Shown here: piece by piece, positions 15,440 to 24,651 of the stretch
Layout: every line of letters begins with the position of its first letter
How positions within the stretch are numbered: position 1 is the stretch's first letter
Assembly: GCF_009768885.1 (NCBI RefSeq)
Contig: NZ_WSQA01000004.1
Coordinates: 62,001-126,000 of the forward strand
Direction of reading: 5' to 3'
From: Sphingobacterium humi
Lineage (GTDB): Bacteria > Bacteroidota > Bacteroidia > Sphingobacteriales > Sphingobacteriaceae
DNA length: 64,000 bases
Position numbers and translations under genes: made by a program
The notes under the pieces: model-generated
Seen by the model: the letters and a program-made list of their open reading frames with translations, nothing else
What the model was told of the DNA's origin: nothing
The model's database searches: none

Positions 15440-16926
15440 TTTTTCCAAGTATAAGAGACAACGGATGCTGCAGGAACTTCATAGGAGAAATGGTTTTTAC
15501 CATCATCGAGGGTAATTCTGCTCGTTTCTCCGGATTCATTCAACAAGACAAAGGCATAACTGCCATCAGTATTTTTAAATGCAGCGTATTGCAAGCCATT
15601 TGCTACATAGCCTGAAGTGCCAATGCGGACAGCTCCGGGTTTTACAACTGATGACAGATGCCCGATAATATAGTAGTGTGAATTTTTGCGTATGGTTTTA
15701 TAATCATTCTTACTGATATCGACGGCGCCATAACAGGTTTGGCAGCCACCTTCTCGGTTTGGACCTCTATCGGAATCTAACATCAGATTCCACACGATAA
15801 CACCTTTGGCCCAATTATTTACGGTACCTAAAGCTACTTCGCGCATGTCCTCAATTAAGCGTTTACCCAAGTTATTGCCATCATTCCAGGTTCCGATGGA
15901 TGTTTCGGTAAAGATGAGGTCTTTGTTGGGTGCCTTTTGATGAATATCGAGTAATTCGGCTTTATCGCCGCCATAATTATGATAGGCTGCTCCAGCGAAG
16001 AAAGCCGCAGCAACCGCATCCTCATAAATCTTTACGGGATAATCTTCCTGATCGGCCATATCATCATAATTGTAGTTATGGTCGAAGGCATATATTTTAG
16101 TCGTTAAGCCTGCAGCCTTAAGCTTTGGCCCGAGTGCTGTTTTTACAAAGGCCAACTGCTCTTGCCAGTGCATTACCATAGATGCGGAGTTTTTATCGTT
16201 CAATGGCTCATTCTGCGGGGTGATGGAATAGATATTGATTCCTTCTTTTTGCAGAGCCTGAATCCATTTCACGAAGTAGGTCCCGTAATCTTGGTAATAT
16301 TTAGGGTTTAAGTGTCCGCCCGTCCAGGAGTTATGCGCGCCTAGGCTGGCCAGGTTGTTCACCTTCATCCAAAGGGGTGCCGTCCATGGGGAGCCCATAA
16401 TTTTTAAGGAAGGATTGATGGCCAATATTTCCTTTAATACAGGGATGACATATTTTATCTCCTCCTCTTGCAGGGCGAAATTGGCTATACCCGGTTCATC
16501 GTTCAGGGTATACTCGCTCAAGGAAAAGTCGGAACATCCAATGGCAATGCGGATATAGCTTTGCCCCATGCCTTCGGTTGGCGAGAAAGTTTCCTTGAGA
16601 AATTTCGCACGATCCTGGCTTGTCATTTTCAATAAATTATAAGCCGCAGAGCCTGTTATGGCCGAACCGAAGCCATCCATGGTTTGGAATTTCGTCGTTT
16701 CATCGAGTTTTATCGTCTTTGGCGACATGTTGGATGTCTTGCTAAAGTCGATAAAGGATTTCTTGAAATCCCTGGACAGGGAGGCTGTGGTGGTGTAAAT
16801 CTTTACGTCGCCTGAAGTAGGCTCGTTGGGTTGCTCAGGCGTGACATTCACCGCATCATTACCGCAAGCAGTAAATACAGAGCTAAATATGGTTCCAAAA
16901 AGGATAAGTTTCTTTAAATTCATCAT
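15436..16926 (-). CDS. GH30 glycosidase lipoprotein, probable endo-beta-1,6-glucanase
   Basis: Family GH30 retaining hydrolase of 496 aa. A lipoprotein signal peptide ends at FTAC (Cys21), so it is probably on the cell surface. QTMDGFGSAITGSAAYNLL near residue 81 is the GH30 opening. Catalytic residues are predicted as acid/base Glu240 in ITPQNEP and nucleophile Glu341 in IFTETS; GSPWTAPLWMK lies at 178-188. A small C-terminal beta domain (AAFKNTDGSYAFVLLNESGE) follows, as in GH30 subfamilies 1-3. Genes for SusC and SusD lie upstream and a binding lipoprotein downstream. Bacteroidota GH30_3 enzymes in this context cleave beta-1,6-glucan; glucosylceramidase or beta-xylosidase activity is the alternative. 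Subfamily placement needs a tree. Confidence 0.9.
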   Translation of the reverse strand: MMNLKKLILFGTIFSSVFTACGNDAVNVTPEQPNEPTSGDVKIYTTTASLSRDFKKSFIDFSKTSNMSPKTIKLDETTKFQTMDGFGSAITGSAAYNLLKMTSQDRAKFLKETFSPTEGMGQSYIRIAIGCSDFSLSEYTLNDEPGIANFALQEEEIKYVIPVLKEILAINPSLKIMGSPWTAPLWMKVNNLASLGAHNSWTGGHLNPKYYQDYGTYFVKWIQALQKEGINIYSITPQNEPLNDKNSASMVMHWQEQLAFVKTALGPKLKAAGLTTKIYAFDHNYNYDDMADQEDYPVKIYEDAVAAAFFAGAAYHNYGGDKAELLDIHQKAPNKDLIFTETSIGTWNDGNNLGKRLIEDMREVALGTVNNWAKGVIVWNLMLDSDRGPNREGGCQTCYGAVDISKNDYKTIRKNSHYYIIGHLSSVVKPGAVRIGTSGYVANGLQYAAFKNTDGSYAFVLLNESGETSRITLDDGKNHFSYEVPAASVVSYTWKK

Positions 16927-16937
16927 AATAGGGCAAA

Positions 16938-18458
16938 TTAATAACCTAGGTTTTGTTTGATTTTAGAATTCTGGTCGATAATGGCCTGCGGAATTGGCAA
17001 GCGGTAAGAATTCACGGAAAATGGATATACTTGAGCTTTTCGGCCTTCGTCTTTGCCATATACGGCATTCATCACCGATTCTACCTTATTCAGGCGCACC
17101 AGATCAAACCAGCGATGTCCTTCGAAAGCGAGCTCCAATCTTCTTTCTTTTAGCAGGGCTTCCAACATCGCTTCTTTACTGGCTTTCACCGCTGAGCTTA
17201 GCTTAGGCAGCTTCACACGTTGTCTTACCTGATCGATAATCGCTGCTGCAGCCGTTAGGTTTGGCGTTGGCCCATTGATTAAGGCTTCCGCTTTTAACAA
17301 AAGGATATCTGCATAACGGAATTTGATGATGCTACTGTAGGCTGAGCGGGTTTTGTACATAAAGGGGTAATTATTGGATGGGTAATAATTACTCCAGGTG
17401 GTTTGATAATAGACCACAGACTCGCTGAATCGGATTTGATCGCCTTCGGTTTGGAAGGTTTTAATTAAATCGCGTGATGGGGTAACCCATTTTGCCCAAG
17501 TAAAGTTGCTGTTATAGTTGGACAGGTCGCGACCGAACATCCAGGTCACCCAGTTGCCGGCACCCACGAAGAATTGTGATTCTAAAATGGATTCGCGTGT
17601 ATTTCTCATTTTGGCATCGGCAGATCCTTCCTGTACGCCAAATAGATTGGTGAAATCAGGCTCCAGGCTAAAACCATCGGCTGCCACATCATCTGCATAT
17701 TGGATAACTTTGTTGTAATCGCGCAGGGGTTTTTCGGCATATACCTTGGCCAATAAGGCCTTGGCTACCGATTTGGAGAATTTGGTTTTATCGTTGTTGT
17801 TATTTGCCGGTGCATCTGGAATGGCTTCTAACAAATCTTTTTCAATTTGCTGATAGGCTTCCTTCTCTGTTTTTTGCTCCGGGAAATACTGCGGATACAC
17901 TTCTTCCAAGGTTTCCTCGGTAATATCGCCTGCAACGGTTGTTATCACGGGAATATCGCCCCAAAGGCGCACCATATCAAATAAAATCATGGCGCGGAAA
18001 ATCTTAGCTTCCGCTTTATAGCGATTTTTCAGCGCTGTTGTCAGTGCTGGATCTTGCACCCCATCGATATTGACGATCAGGAGGTTTGCACGGCCTATAT
18101 CTTCCATATAGCGTCTCCAGTCGCGTTCAATAACGGAGTTGGACCCCTCAATGGAATTGTTTTCAAATGGAACGACTTCTGCCCCGGTTGTTCCTGCGTA
18201 GGCATTGTCGGCATGCGATTCGGCAATCAGCAATAAGTCCATGTACCAGTGTTCCTGGCGATCGCGCATTTGATTGTAGAGGGTCGTCATATGACCATCT
18301 ACTGCGGCTTTATCTTTAAATACGACTTTTTCACCTTCTTCATTGACGCCTTCAGTCACATCGGAATAGGTATCCAAGGGATCCTTATCCAAAGAACAGC
18401 TAGAAAAGACGCCTAAATTCAAAAGGATCAATGCGGTATATATGTATTTTCTTTTCAT
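16938..18458 (-). CDS. SusD/RagB family glycan-binding lipoprotein (GH30 locus)
   Basis: Surface lipoprotein of 506 aa that forms the lid over the partner SusC pore and captures oligosaccharide. The signal peptide ends in the lipobox VFSSC. The N-terminal SusD domain contains FRAMILFDMVRLWGDIPVI, the characteristic helix-turn of the TPR-like scaffold. The C-terminal half has the classic ending block LEALLKERRLELAFEGHRWFDLVRLNKVE, then YPFSVNSYRLPIPQAIIDQN. The gene sits 18 bases after SusC and 11 bases before GH30, so the four genes are probably one operon. Binding specificity is inferred only from the GH30 gene. Confidence 0.95.
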   Translation of the reverse strand: MKRKYIYTALILLNLGVFSSCSLDKDPLDTYSDVTEGVNEEGEKVVFKDKAAVDGHMTTLYNQMRDRQEHWYMDLLLIAESHADNAYAGTTGAEVVPFENNSIEGSNSVIERDWRRYMEDIGRANLLIVNIDGVQDPALTTALKNRYKAEAKIFRAMILFDMVRLWGDIPVITTVAGDITEETLEEVYPQYFPEQKTEKEAYQQIEKDLLEAIPDAPANNNNDKTKFSKSVAKALLAKVYAEKPLRDYNKVIQYADDVAADGFSLEPDFTNLFGVQEGSADAKMRNTRESILESQFFVGAGNWVTWMFGRDLSNYNSNFTWAKWVTPSRDLIKTFQTEGDQIRFSESVVYYQTTWSNYYPSNNYPFMYKTRSAYSSIIKFRYADILLLKAEALINGPTPNLTAAAAIIDQVRQRVKLPKLSSAVKASKEAMLEALLKERRLELAFEGHRWFDLVRLNKVESVMNAVYGKDEGRKAQVYPFSVNSYRLPIPQAIIDQNSKIKQNLGY

Positions 18459-18476
18459 TTTTCTGCCTTTTAAAAA

Positions 18477-21461
18477 TTAAAACTCAAGATTTATACCCAA
18501 CACGAAGGATTTAGTCTGTGGATAGGTACCCCAGTCAATGCCTTGCAATTCCCCACTGTTACCATATTGGTTCACTTCCGGGTCAAATCCCTTGTATTTC
18601 GTCAAGGTCAATAAGTTTGTTGCTGAGATAAAGGGTTGCAGACGATTCACGCCCCATTTGCTGAGGATATTGCCTTTGATATTATAGGAAAGGGAAATAT
18701 TCTTCAGGCGCAGGTAAGAGCCATCTTCCACAAAATAGGTGGAGTTCTTCATATCGAAGTTTGCTTTTGGCACTTCGGTATGTTGTCCGGGCACTCTCCA
18801 GCGTTGCAATACGCGGGTGGATTGGTTCATCCCATTATACATCCCTTCGGTTTCCATCCGGGAGGCGTTGAAGATATCATTGCCTTGCGAACCTTGGATA
18901 AAGACGCTTAAGTTAAAGCCTTGGTATGACAGGTCATTGGTCATCCCGTAGGTAAACTTAGGATTCGGATCGCCAATGAAGGTACGGTCGGACGTGGAAA
19001 GTACCCCATCTTCATTGCTATCGCGATACATCAGCTCGCCCGTTTCTGGATTTACCCCATCACTGATATAGCCAAAGAAGCTACCCATTGGACGGCCAGG
19101 TGTATTCCTTACCACATTCGCATTGACAAAGTCTACCGTTTTTCCGGCATCATAGATCTGTTGCATGTCCAGGTGCTCCAAGCGGTTTTTGTTGAAAGAG
19201 ATGTTGAAGGTGGTACTCCATTTAAAGTCGTTGACTAAGTTTTTGCTATTCACATTGACTTCGAAACCTCGGTTACTCATTTCGCCTTCATTCCGACGAA
19301 TAGAGGAAGCCTGTGCCGCGCCTTCAGGTAATGACACATACATCAACATGTCTTTGGTGTATTTATAGTAATAGTCTAAGTTTACCGTCAAGCGTTGATT
19401 GAAGCCTGTAAAATCGACCCCTACGTTCGTTTGCGTGGTGGTTTCCCATTTCAAATCTTTGGTCCGTAAGTTTCCGGCAGAAACAACCGGCAGGGCATTG
19501 TCCTGGTTGTTTTGGAACCATTCAATCCGACGGATATTATACAGCTGTAAGTAGGAATAATCCCCGATTCCGGATTGGTTTCCTGTTTTACCCCAACCTC
19601 CACGGATTTTCAAGTCGTTCAGCCATGGAACATCGCTCAGGAACTCCTCAGACGATAAACGCCAAGCTGCCGAGATGGATGGAAACATAGACCAGCGGTT
19701 TTCAGGGCTCAATTTAGAAGAGCCATCGGCACGAAGATTCGCCGTCACTAAGTATTTGCTATCGAAATTATAGGCTAAACGGCCAAAATATGACATGATA
19801 GCCCAATCGGATGCTCCTGAGCCTGTACCATTCCAGGAGATTTTATTGGCGGCATTCAAGGTTTGAATCAAGTCGTTGCGGAAGTGGGAGGCATTGATGT
19901 AGTTGTTTTCATACTTCGAGCCTGTCCAAGAAGAACCTAGCATGGCTTCGAAATTGTGTAAACCTACCGATTTGTTATAGTTTAATACATTATCGAAGGT
20001 TAACACGGTATTGGTGTTTCGGGCATCGTAGGCCATCCCAAAATTCTGACGTCCCCATGAGGTAGAAATAGGGTCTAAGAATTGAGAATTGAACCCGTTT
20101 CTACGGTCTAAAGCGAAGGTTGTTTTGAAGTTTAACTCGGGCAAGAAGAAAATGGTTGCACTTCCTGCAGCAAGAATACGGCTTTCGCGGTCTTTATTGT
20201 TTTTGCTACGGGCCATGTTTTCCAGCGGGCTGGTGACATTGTTGATACCGTAGAAGTTATTGTAATAGTGTTCAGGCTCGAAGGGATCCCAAATTGGCGC
20301 ATAGGTTGGGGTATTGATGGTCGATAAGACCACACCGCCCCGGTTGGAGCCTAATCCTTCGGTCACACCATTTCTATTGTTGTCGGAATAGGAAATATTC
20401 GCATTGATTTTCAACCAATCGCGCACCTTGTTATCGATGTTTGCGCGGAAGTTATAGCGTTTGAAGAAGGCCGTGTTGATGACCCCTTTTTCGTTCATAT
20501 AGCCGCCGGACAGGTAATACTTCAACTTCTCTGTCCCGTCAGATACCGAAGCCTGGTAAGATTGGGTTACACCGTTGCGGAACGTTTCATCGAACCAATT
20601 GGTTTGATCAGTCAGGTTATCGGGAAGCTCAACCAAGCCTATTTCTTTCTGTAGATCGATGTATTGCGCGGTATTTAGGGGTTCAATGCTGTTGGTCACG
20701 CGGTTTTGGGTAGCCAACATATTGAAGGTGACTTTAGCATTGCCAGCCATCCCCTGCTTGGTGGTGATGAGCACTACACCATTGGCAGCTCTAGAACCGT
20801 AAATAGCGGCCGAGGAAGCATCTTTTAGCACTTGCATGTCGGTAATATCCGATGGTGCTAAGAAGTTGATATTGTCTACAGGAATACCATCCACCACATA
20901 CAGTGGGTCGTTACTGCCGTTGAACGAAGTTGTTCCACGGATACGAATGGCTGTCCCTCCCCCCGGGGAACCACTTGGCTGCATTACGGTTACCCCGGCT
21001 GCACGGCCTTGCATGGCTTGGGCAGCATTGACAATAGGGCGTTCATTCAAATCATCCAGGGATACCGAGGAGATGGCGGTTGTGACATCCTTGCGTTTAA
21101 CGGATCCATACCCGATAACCACGACATCCTCCAGTGCATTGGTGGCGGAGCTGAGGTTGATAATCATCTCACCAGATTGGGCGATGACCTCTGTACTGTT
21201 GTATCCCAAGTAGGATACCCGCAGTCTAGCGTTTGCCGGCACATCGGCCAGGACGAATTGTCCTTGGGTATCAGTGGAAGCTTTGGCTTCAGCACCGATA
21301 ACGGAAACCGTGGCACCTGCTATGCCCTCATGCGTAGCAGCATCTAACACCTTCCCTTGAATCCGCATGTTTGCTTGACCATAAGCCAAGCTCAACAAAG
21401 AAAACAAGAATAGGCATAGACCTAATGTGACTTTTGTAAAAAGCTTCATACGATTTATCAT
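18477..21461 (-). CDS. SusC/RagA family TonB-dependent outer-membrane receptor (GH30 locus)
   Basis: TonB-energised importer of oligosaccharides, 994 aa from the ATG at 21461 (an ATG four codons later is equally likely). Order: signal peptide; carboxypeptidase-like beta-sandwich (IQGKVLDAATHEGIAGATVSV) at about 30-110; a TonB-box-like segment around DVVVIGYGSVKRKD; the plug with GRAAGVTVMQPSGSPGG and DPLYVVDGIP; then the 22-strand barrel ending in the typical aromatic C-terminus LGINLEF. No long N-terminal signalling extension is present, so it is not an anti-sigma-coupled transducer. Regulation is more likely through the SusR-like gene encoded just upstream. A -7 box precedes it at 21507-21514. 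Confidence 0.96.
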   Translation of the reverse strand: MINRMKLFTKVTLGLCLFLFSLLSLAYGQANMRIQGKVLDAATHEGIAGATVSVIGAEAKASTDTQGQFVLADVPANARLRVSYLGYNSTEVIAQSGEMIINLSSATNALEDVVVIGYGSVKRKDVTTAISSVSLDDLNERPIVNAAQAMQGRAAGVTVMQPSGSPGGGTAIRIRGTTSFNGSNDPLYVVDGIPVDNINFLAPSDITDMQVLKDASSAAIYGSRAANGVVLITTKQGMAGNAKVTFNMLATQNRVTNSIEPLNTAQYIDLQKEIGLVELPDNLTDQTNWFDETFRNGVTQSYQASVSDGTEKLKYYLSGGYMNEKGVINTAFFKRYNFRANIDNKVRDWLKINANISYSDNNRNGVTEGLGSNRGGVVLSTINTPTYAPIWDPFEPEHYYNNFYGINNVTSPLENMARSKNNKDRESRILAAGSATIFFLPELNFKTTFALDRRNGFNSQFLDPISTSWGRQNFGMAYDARNTNTVLTFDNVLNYNKSVGLHNFEAMLGSSWTGSKYENNYINASHFRNDLIQTLNAANKISWNGTGSGASDWAIMSYFGRLAYNFDSKYLVTANLRADGSSKLSPENRWSMFPSISAAWRLSSEEFLSDVPWLNDLKIRGGWGKTGNQSGIGDYSYLQLYNIRRIEWFQNNQDNALPVVSAGNLRTKDLKWETTTQTNVGVDFTGFNQRLTVNLDYYYKYTKDMLMYVSLPEGAAQASSIRRNEGEMSNRGFEVNVNSKNLVNDFKWSTTFNISFNKNRLEHLDMQQIYDAGKTVDFVNANVVRNTPGRPMGSFFGYISDGVNPETGELMYRDSNEDGVLSTSDRTFIGDPNPKFTYGMTNDLSYQGFNLSVFIQGSQGNDIFNASRMETEGMYNGMNQSTRVLQRWRVPGQHTEVPKANFDMKNSTYFVEDGSYLRLKNISLSYNIKGNILSKWGVNRLQPFISATNLLTLTKYKGFDPEVNQYGNSGELQGIDWGTYPQTKSFVLGINLEF

Positions 21462-21506
21462 AGTTTATAGGTGAATAAAATAACTTAGGTAGAGTTCCCT
21501 CCAATA

Positions 21507-21514
21507 CAAATTTA
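21507..21514 (-). promoter_or_regulatory. -7 promoter box of the GH30 locus susC operon
   Basis: The minus strand reads TAAATTTG, a full TAnnTTTG match, giving a leader of about 40 nt before SusC. No TTTG at the standard distance upstream, consistent with a promoter that needs an activator. Confidence 0.5.
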
Positions 21515-21647
21515 CTTAGCCTTGAATGGAGTTTATCCGGTTTTTAGTGTGTTAAGGCAAAAAAGTAACTTCAACAAGCATAAATACCGCTATCACACAG
21601 CGATTTAAGCATATTTCAGCATCAATAAAAGTAACCCTTTTTCAGGG

Positions 21648-23312
21648 TTAAACATGCAGATTTCCGATACTTTTTATGTTTTCTTCAAAGTTGTCTTTGG
21701 ATCCTACTACTTTATTACGAACCTTAACGCGGTAGTTATACACCGTACGGAGGGAGTAGCGCAGGAAGCGCGCAATTTTTGTGGAGTCGGAAATACCCAA
21801 GCGAATCAGCGCAAAAATACGAAGCTCGGAATTGAGTAATTCATCTGGTTTGAGGACTATCCTTTCTTCTTCTTTCAACAACTTATTGAAGTCTTGGATG
21901 AAAGTAGGATATAGATTGAGGAAGATGATATCGAAGTGATGATAGAGATCTTCCAGTTCCGTTTTAATATAATCTTGGGATTTTAGTTCCCGGTTTAACT
22001 CATCATAGTGTTTGTTTGCCAATTTCTTGAGGATGCCTTTTCGACTGGAGTCCAACTTATCAATATAAGAAGAACAGATTTCGAAGAATTGCGCCATATA
22101 CTCCTCCTTAATGTGATTGGCCTCTTGCAGGTCTTTATTAGTCGTCAGCAATTCATCATTCAAGCTATACAGGGTCTCATTGACCGTTTTCAGGTCTTTT
22201 CGCACCACTTTAAGCCGCTTCATTTGTTGGTAAACAATGATAAAAACAATCAATAGCAAAAGGCTTAAGACCGAGATGACGTAGAGATAGGTTTTGAGTT
22301 CGTTTTTCCGTTGCGACTCCTTTTCCTGAAAGGCGGAATTGATAATAGGATAAAAGGAGGAGTTTTCCACTGTTCTGAAGCGAACATTACAGAATATCGC
22401 ATCCTCCATGGCCTTTTGGATAAAGATATAAGCCATATCGATATTGTCCTTTTCAAAATAGGCCAGCGCCAGACTTTGCAGGGAGGCATTTTCCCGAATG
22501 CTGTTTTTGATATCGGTGATTGCTGATATTCCGAAATAGTATATCTGATTATCCAGGTCGTTTCGTTGCTTATAGATCAAGCCTATTAAATAGGCGACAA
22601 CAGCACGTTCGCGTTGATTTTCTTTCAACTCCCCCAGCAATTGTTTCAGTTCCTTTTCGGCTTCTTCTTCCTGATTGCGGAAGAGCTTTTTTGTGGCGAT
22701 GTTGATGCGGTAGGCCAAGGACTCTTTTGGTAACACCTGAATCAAGGAATCGCGGTAATGTTCGCTCAGGCCGAAGTACGCCGCATAATTGGAGCTTTGC
22801 CCGTAATGGGAATAGAAGTCGGAATAACTTTGGTAATAATCTATCAGCTGCTGATTATTCAATTCCGATCGAGGAATGGACTTCAGCATATCATTAGACT
22901 CGATAAACCTCCCGGCATAAGAATACAATCCGGCAAGTAAGATGGAGGATTCCAGGATCAGCGGCTTGTCATTCAACTGCTGGGCAATTTGCTGATTTAA
23001 TGTAATGTAGCGTATAGCCGAATCGATTTGATAGGTTTCGAAAGCCTTAAACAAGGCTTTTTGAATCTGGTAGGTTTCTTGGGGGCTATGTGCGTGCTGT
23101 AATTGTACTTTTAAGCGATTTATACGACTTACTTTTTCCTTTTCGTAGGTCAGTTTGTGACTCAGCGTTTTATACAGCTCACGCTCGATGGAATCTACTC
23201 TATGCTTGAGGTTGTTGGTTTGAGATTGGGCTTGGCATGTAGGCATAGCTATGCCCATGCACATAAGGGTACATAAGATAAAAAATGCGAAGGCAAGTTT
23301 GTTACTCTTCAT
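21648..23312 (-). CDS. SusR-like membrane-bound transcriptional regulator (TPR, transmembrane helix, HTH; DUF6377-like)
   Basis: Predicted polysaccharide-locus regulator of 554 aa from ATG 23312. Order: signal-type N-terminus (LAFAFFILCTLMCMGIAMPTCQAQ); a TPR-like helical sensor region in the periplasm (repeats such as QKALFKAFETYQIDSAIRYI); one transmembrane helix (YLYVISVLSLLLLIVFIIVYQQ); a long coiled coil (VRKDLKTVNETLYSLNDELLTTNKDLQEAN); and a C-terminal LuxR-like helix-turn-helix (LGISDSTKIARFLRYSLRTVYNYRVKVRNK). This is the same plan as SusR of the starch system. It reads toward the SusC operon and likely activates it when a sugar binds. Its ATG overlaps the end of the S4-domain gene. 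The DUF name is from memory. Confidence 0.87.
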   Translation of the reverse strand: MKSNKLAFAFFILCTLMCMGIAMPTCQAQSQTNNLKHRVDSIERELYKTLSHKLTYEKEKVSRINRLKVQLQHAHSPQETYQIQKALFKAFETYQIDSAIRYITLNQQIAQQLNDKPLILESSILLAGLYSYAGRFIESNDMLKSIPRSELNNQQLIDYYQSYSDFYSHYGQSSNYAAYFGLSEHYRDSLIQVLPKESLAYRINIATKKLFRNQEEEAEKELKQLLGELKENQRERAVVAYLIGLIYKQRNDLDNQIYYFGISAITDIKNSIRENASLQSLALAYFEKDNIDMAYIFIQKAMEDAIFCNVRFRTVENSSFYPIINSAFQEKESQRKNELKTYLYVISVLSLLLLIVFIIVYQQMKRLKVVRKDLKTVNETLYSLNDELLTTNKDLQEANHIKEEYMAQFFEICSSYIDKLDSSRKGILKKLANKHYDELNRELKSQDYIKTELEDLYHHFDIIFLNLYPTFIQDFNKLLKEEERIVLKPDELLNSELRIFALIRLGISDSTKIARFLRYSLRTVYNYRVKVRNKVVGSKDNFEENIKSIGNLHV

Positions 23313-23709
23313 TTTCTGTATCCCACCAATCCGTTTTGAGGTCATCGATTTCCCGGCGATCCTTCTTCGTTGGGCGTCCTGTTCCTCGATCACGCTTTAA
23401 AATAGGTGCATGGAAGGCGGATTTAAAGCCATAGGTTTCTTCCACCGGTGTTTGATCTTCATAAAACTGCACGGCTGTTTTAGCATCAACACGGCGTTCC
23501 AAGAGGCCGGTCACGAAAATAACCTTCCGTTCAATCCCTTTTTGCACGGTAAATGTTTCACCAACTTTCACGACATAAGAAGGTTTTACATTTTGCCCAT
23601 TGAGCTTCACACGACCTGCTTTACAGGCTTCTGTTGCCAAACTACGGGTCTTAAAAATGCGAATAGCCCATAAGTACTTGTCAATCCTCAGTTTTTCTGC
23701 TTCTGCCAT
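23302..23709 (-). CDS. S4-domain RNA-binding protein, Hsp15 (HslR) family
   Basis: Cytoplasmic 135-aa protein. The S4 RNA-binding domain fills residues 6-70: LRIDKYLWAIRIFKTRSLATEACKAGRVKLNGQNVKPS, followed by VKVGETFTV. The C-terminal tail is basic then acidic (KRDRGTGRPTKKDRREIDDLKTDWWDTENEE), as in Hsp15. In E. coli Hsp15 rescues stalled 50S subunits that carry peptidyl-tRNA. The SusR-like regulator starts 8 bases inside the end of this gene, so the two are probably co-translated although no functional link is known. It is divergent from dapD. Confidence 0.9.
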   Translation of the reverse strand: MAEAEKLRIDKYLWAIRIFKTRSLATEACKAGRVKLNGQNVKPSYVVKVGETFTVQKGIERKVIFVTGLLERRVDAKTAVQFYEDQTPVEETYGFKSAFHAPILKRDRGTGRPTKKDRREIDDLKTDWWDTENEE

Positions 23710-23811
23710 GCCACAAAAATATGGATATCTTCTTAATTTTAGCCCTTTAGTGACCTAGTTATCAACAAAATTTTCCATATTTGTGATTTAAAAATTTAGT
23801 GTATAGAACTT

Positions 23812-24636
23812 ATGATAGACTGCAGCATTCTTAAAAAACTTGTTGAAGAAGCTTGGGAAAACAGACAATTATTAGAATATAAAGAATATTACGAAGCGGT
23901 TGAATTTACCATTCAACACCTGGATAAAGGAGAGCTTCGTGTGGCTGAACCGATGGGTGAAACCTGGTTTGTGAATGACTGGATTAAGAAAGCCGTTATT
24001 CTTTACTTCCCAATCCGTAACATGGAGGTAATCAAAAACGAGCCTTTCGTGTATCATGATAAGATGAAGCTTAAAACCAATTACAAAGAATTAGGCGTTC
24101 GTGTTGTTCCTGGTGCTTCCGCTCGTTACGGTGCTTTCTTAGCCAAAGGGGTTATTATGATGCCCTCCTATGTAAACATCGGTGCTTATGTAGATGAAGG
24201 TACCATGGTCGATACTTGGGCAACAGTAGGATCATGTGCGCAAATTGGTAAAAATGTGCACTTAAGCGGTGGTGTTGGTATTGGAGGTGTACTTGAACCT
24301 GTTCAAGCGGCTCCGGTTATTATCGAAGACAACGTATTCGTGGGTTCTCGTGCAATTGTCGTAGAAGGAATTCGCGTAGAAGAAGAGGCAGTATTGGGTG
24401 CAAACGTGGTATTGACGGCTTCGACAAAAATTATTGATGTATCAGGTCCTGAGCCTAAAGAATACAAAGGTTATGTTCCTGCGCGCTCGGTGGTTATTCC
24501 AGGTTCTTATACCAAGAAATTCCCAGCAGGGGAATATCAAGTACCTTGTGCCTTGATCATCGGTCAACGCAAGGCCTCAACAGACAAGAAAACGTCTTTA
24601 AATGATGCTTTACGTGAGCATAACGTTGCTGTATAG
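23812..24636 (+). CDS. dapD: 2,3,4,5-tetrahydropyridine-2,6-dicarboxylate N-succinyltransferase
   Basis: Third-stage enzyme of the succinylase route to meso-diaminopimelate and lysine; transfers succinyl from succinyl-CoA to tetrahydrodipicolinate. At 274 aa it is full length. After an N-terminal helical domain, residues from about 105 form a left-handed beta-helix of hexapeptide repeats (GVIMMPSYVNIGAYVDEGTMVDTWATVGSCAQIGKNVHLSGGVGIGGVLEP, shown by its glycine rhythm), trimeric in the family. The C-terminal active-site region includes PARSVVIPGSYTKKFPAGEY. It is the first gene of a plus-strand set with tsaC and a DUF4920 gene. A near-consensus -7 box (CATATTTG) lies about 30 bases upstream of the ATG. 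Confidence 0.97.
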   Translation: MIDCSILKKLVEEAWENRQLLEYKEYYEAVEFTIQHLDKGELRVAEPMGETWFVNDWIKKAVILYFPIRNMEVIKNEPFVYHDKMKLKTNYKELGVRVVPGASARYGAFLAKGVIMMPSYVNIGAYVDEGTMVDTWATVGSCAQIGKNVHLSGGVGIGGVLEPVQAAPVIIEDNVFVGSRAIVVEGIRVEEEAVLGANVVLTASTKIIDVSGPEPKEYKGYVPARSVVIPGSYTKKFPAGEYQVPCALIIGQRKASTDKKTSLNDALREHNVAV

Positions 24637-24651
24637 CGGTTTATTAAAGAC

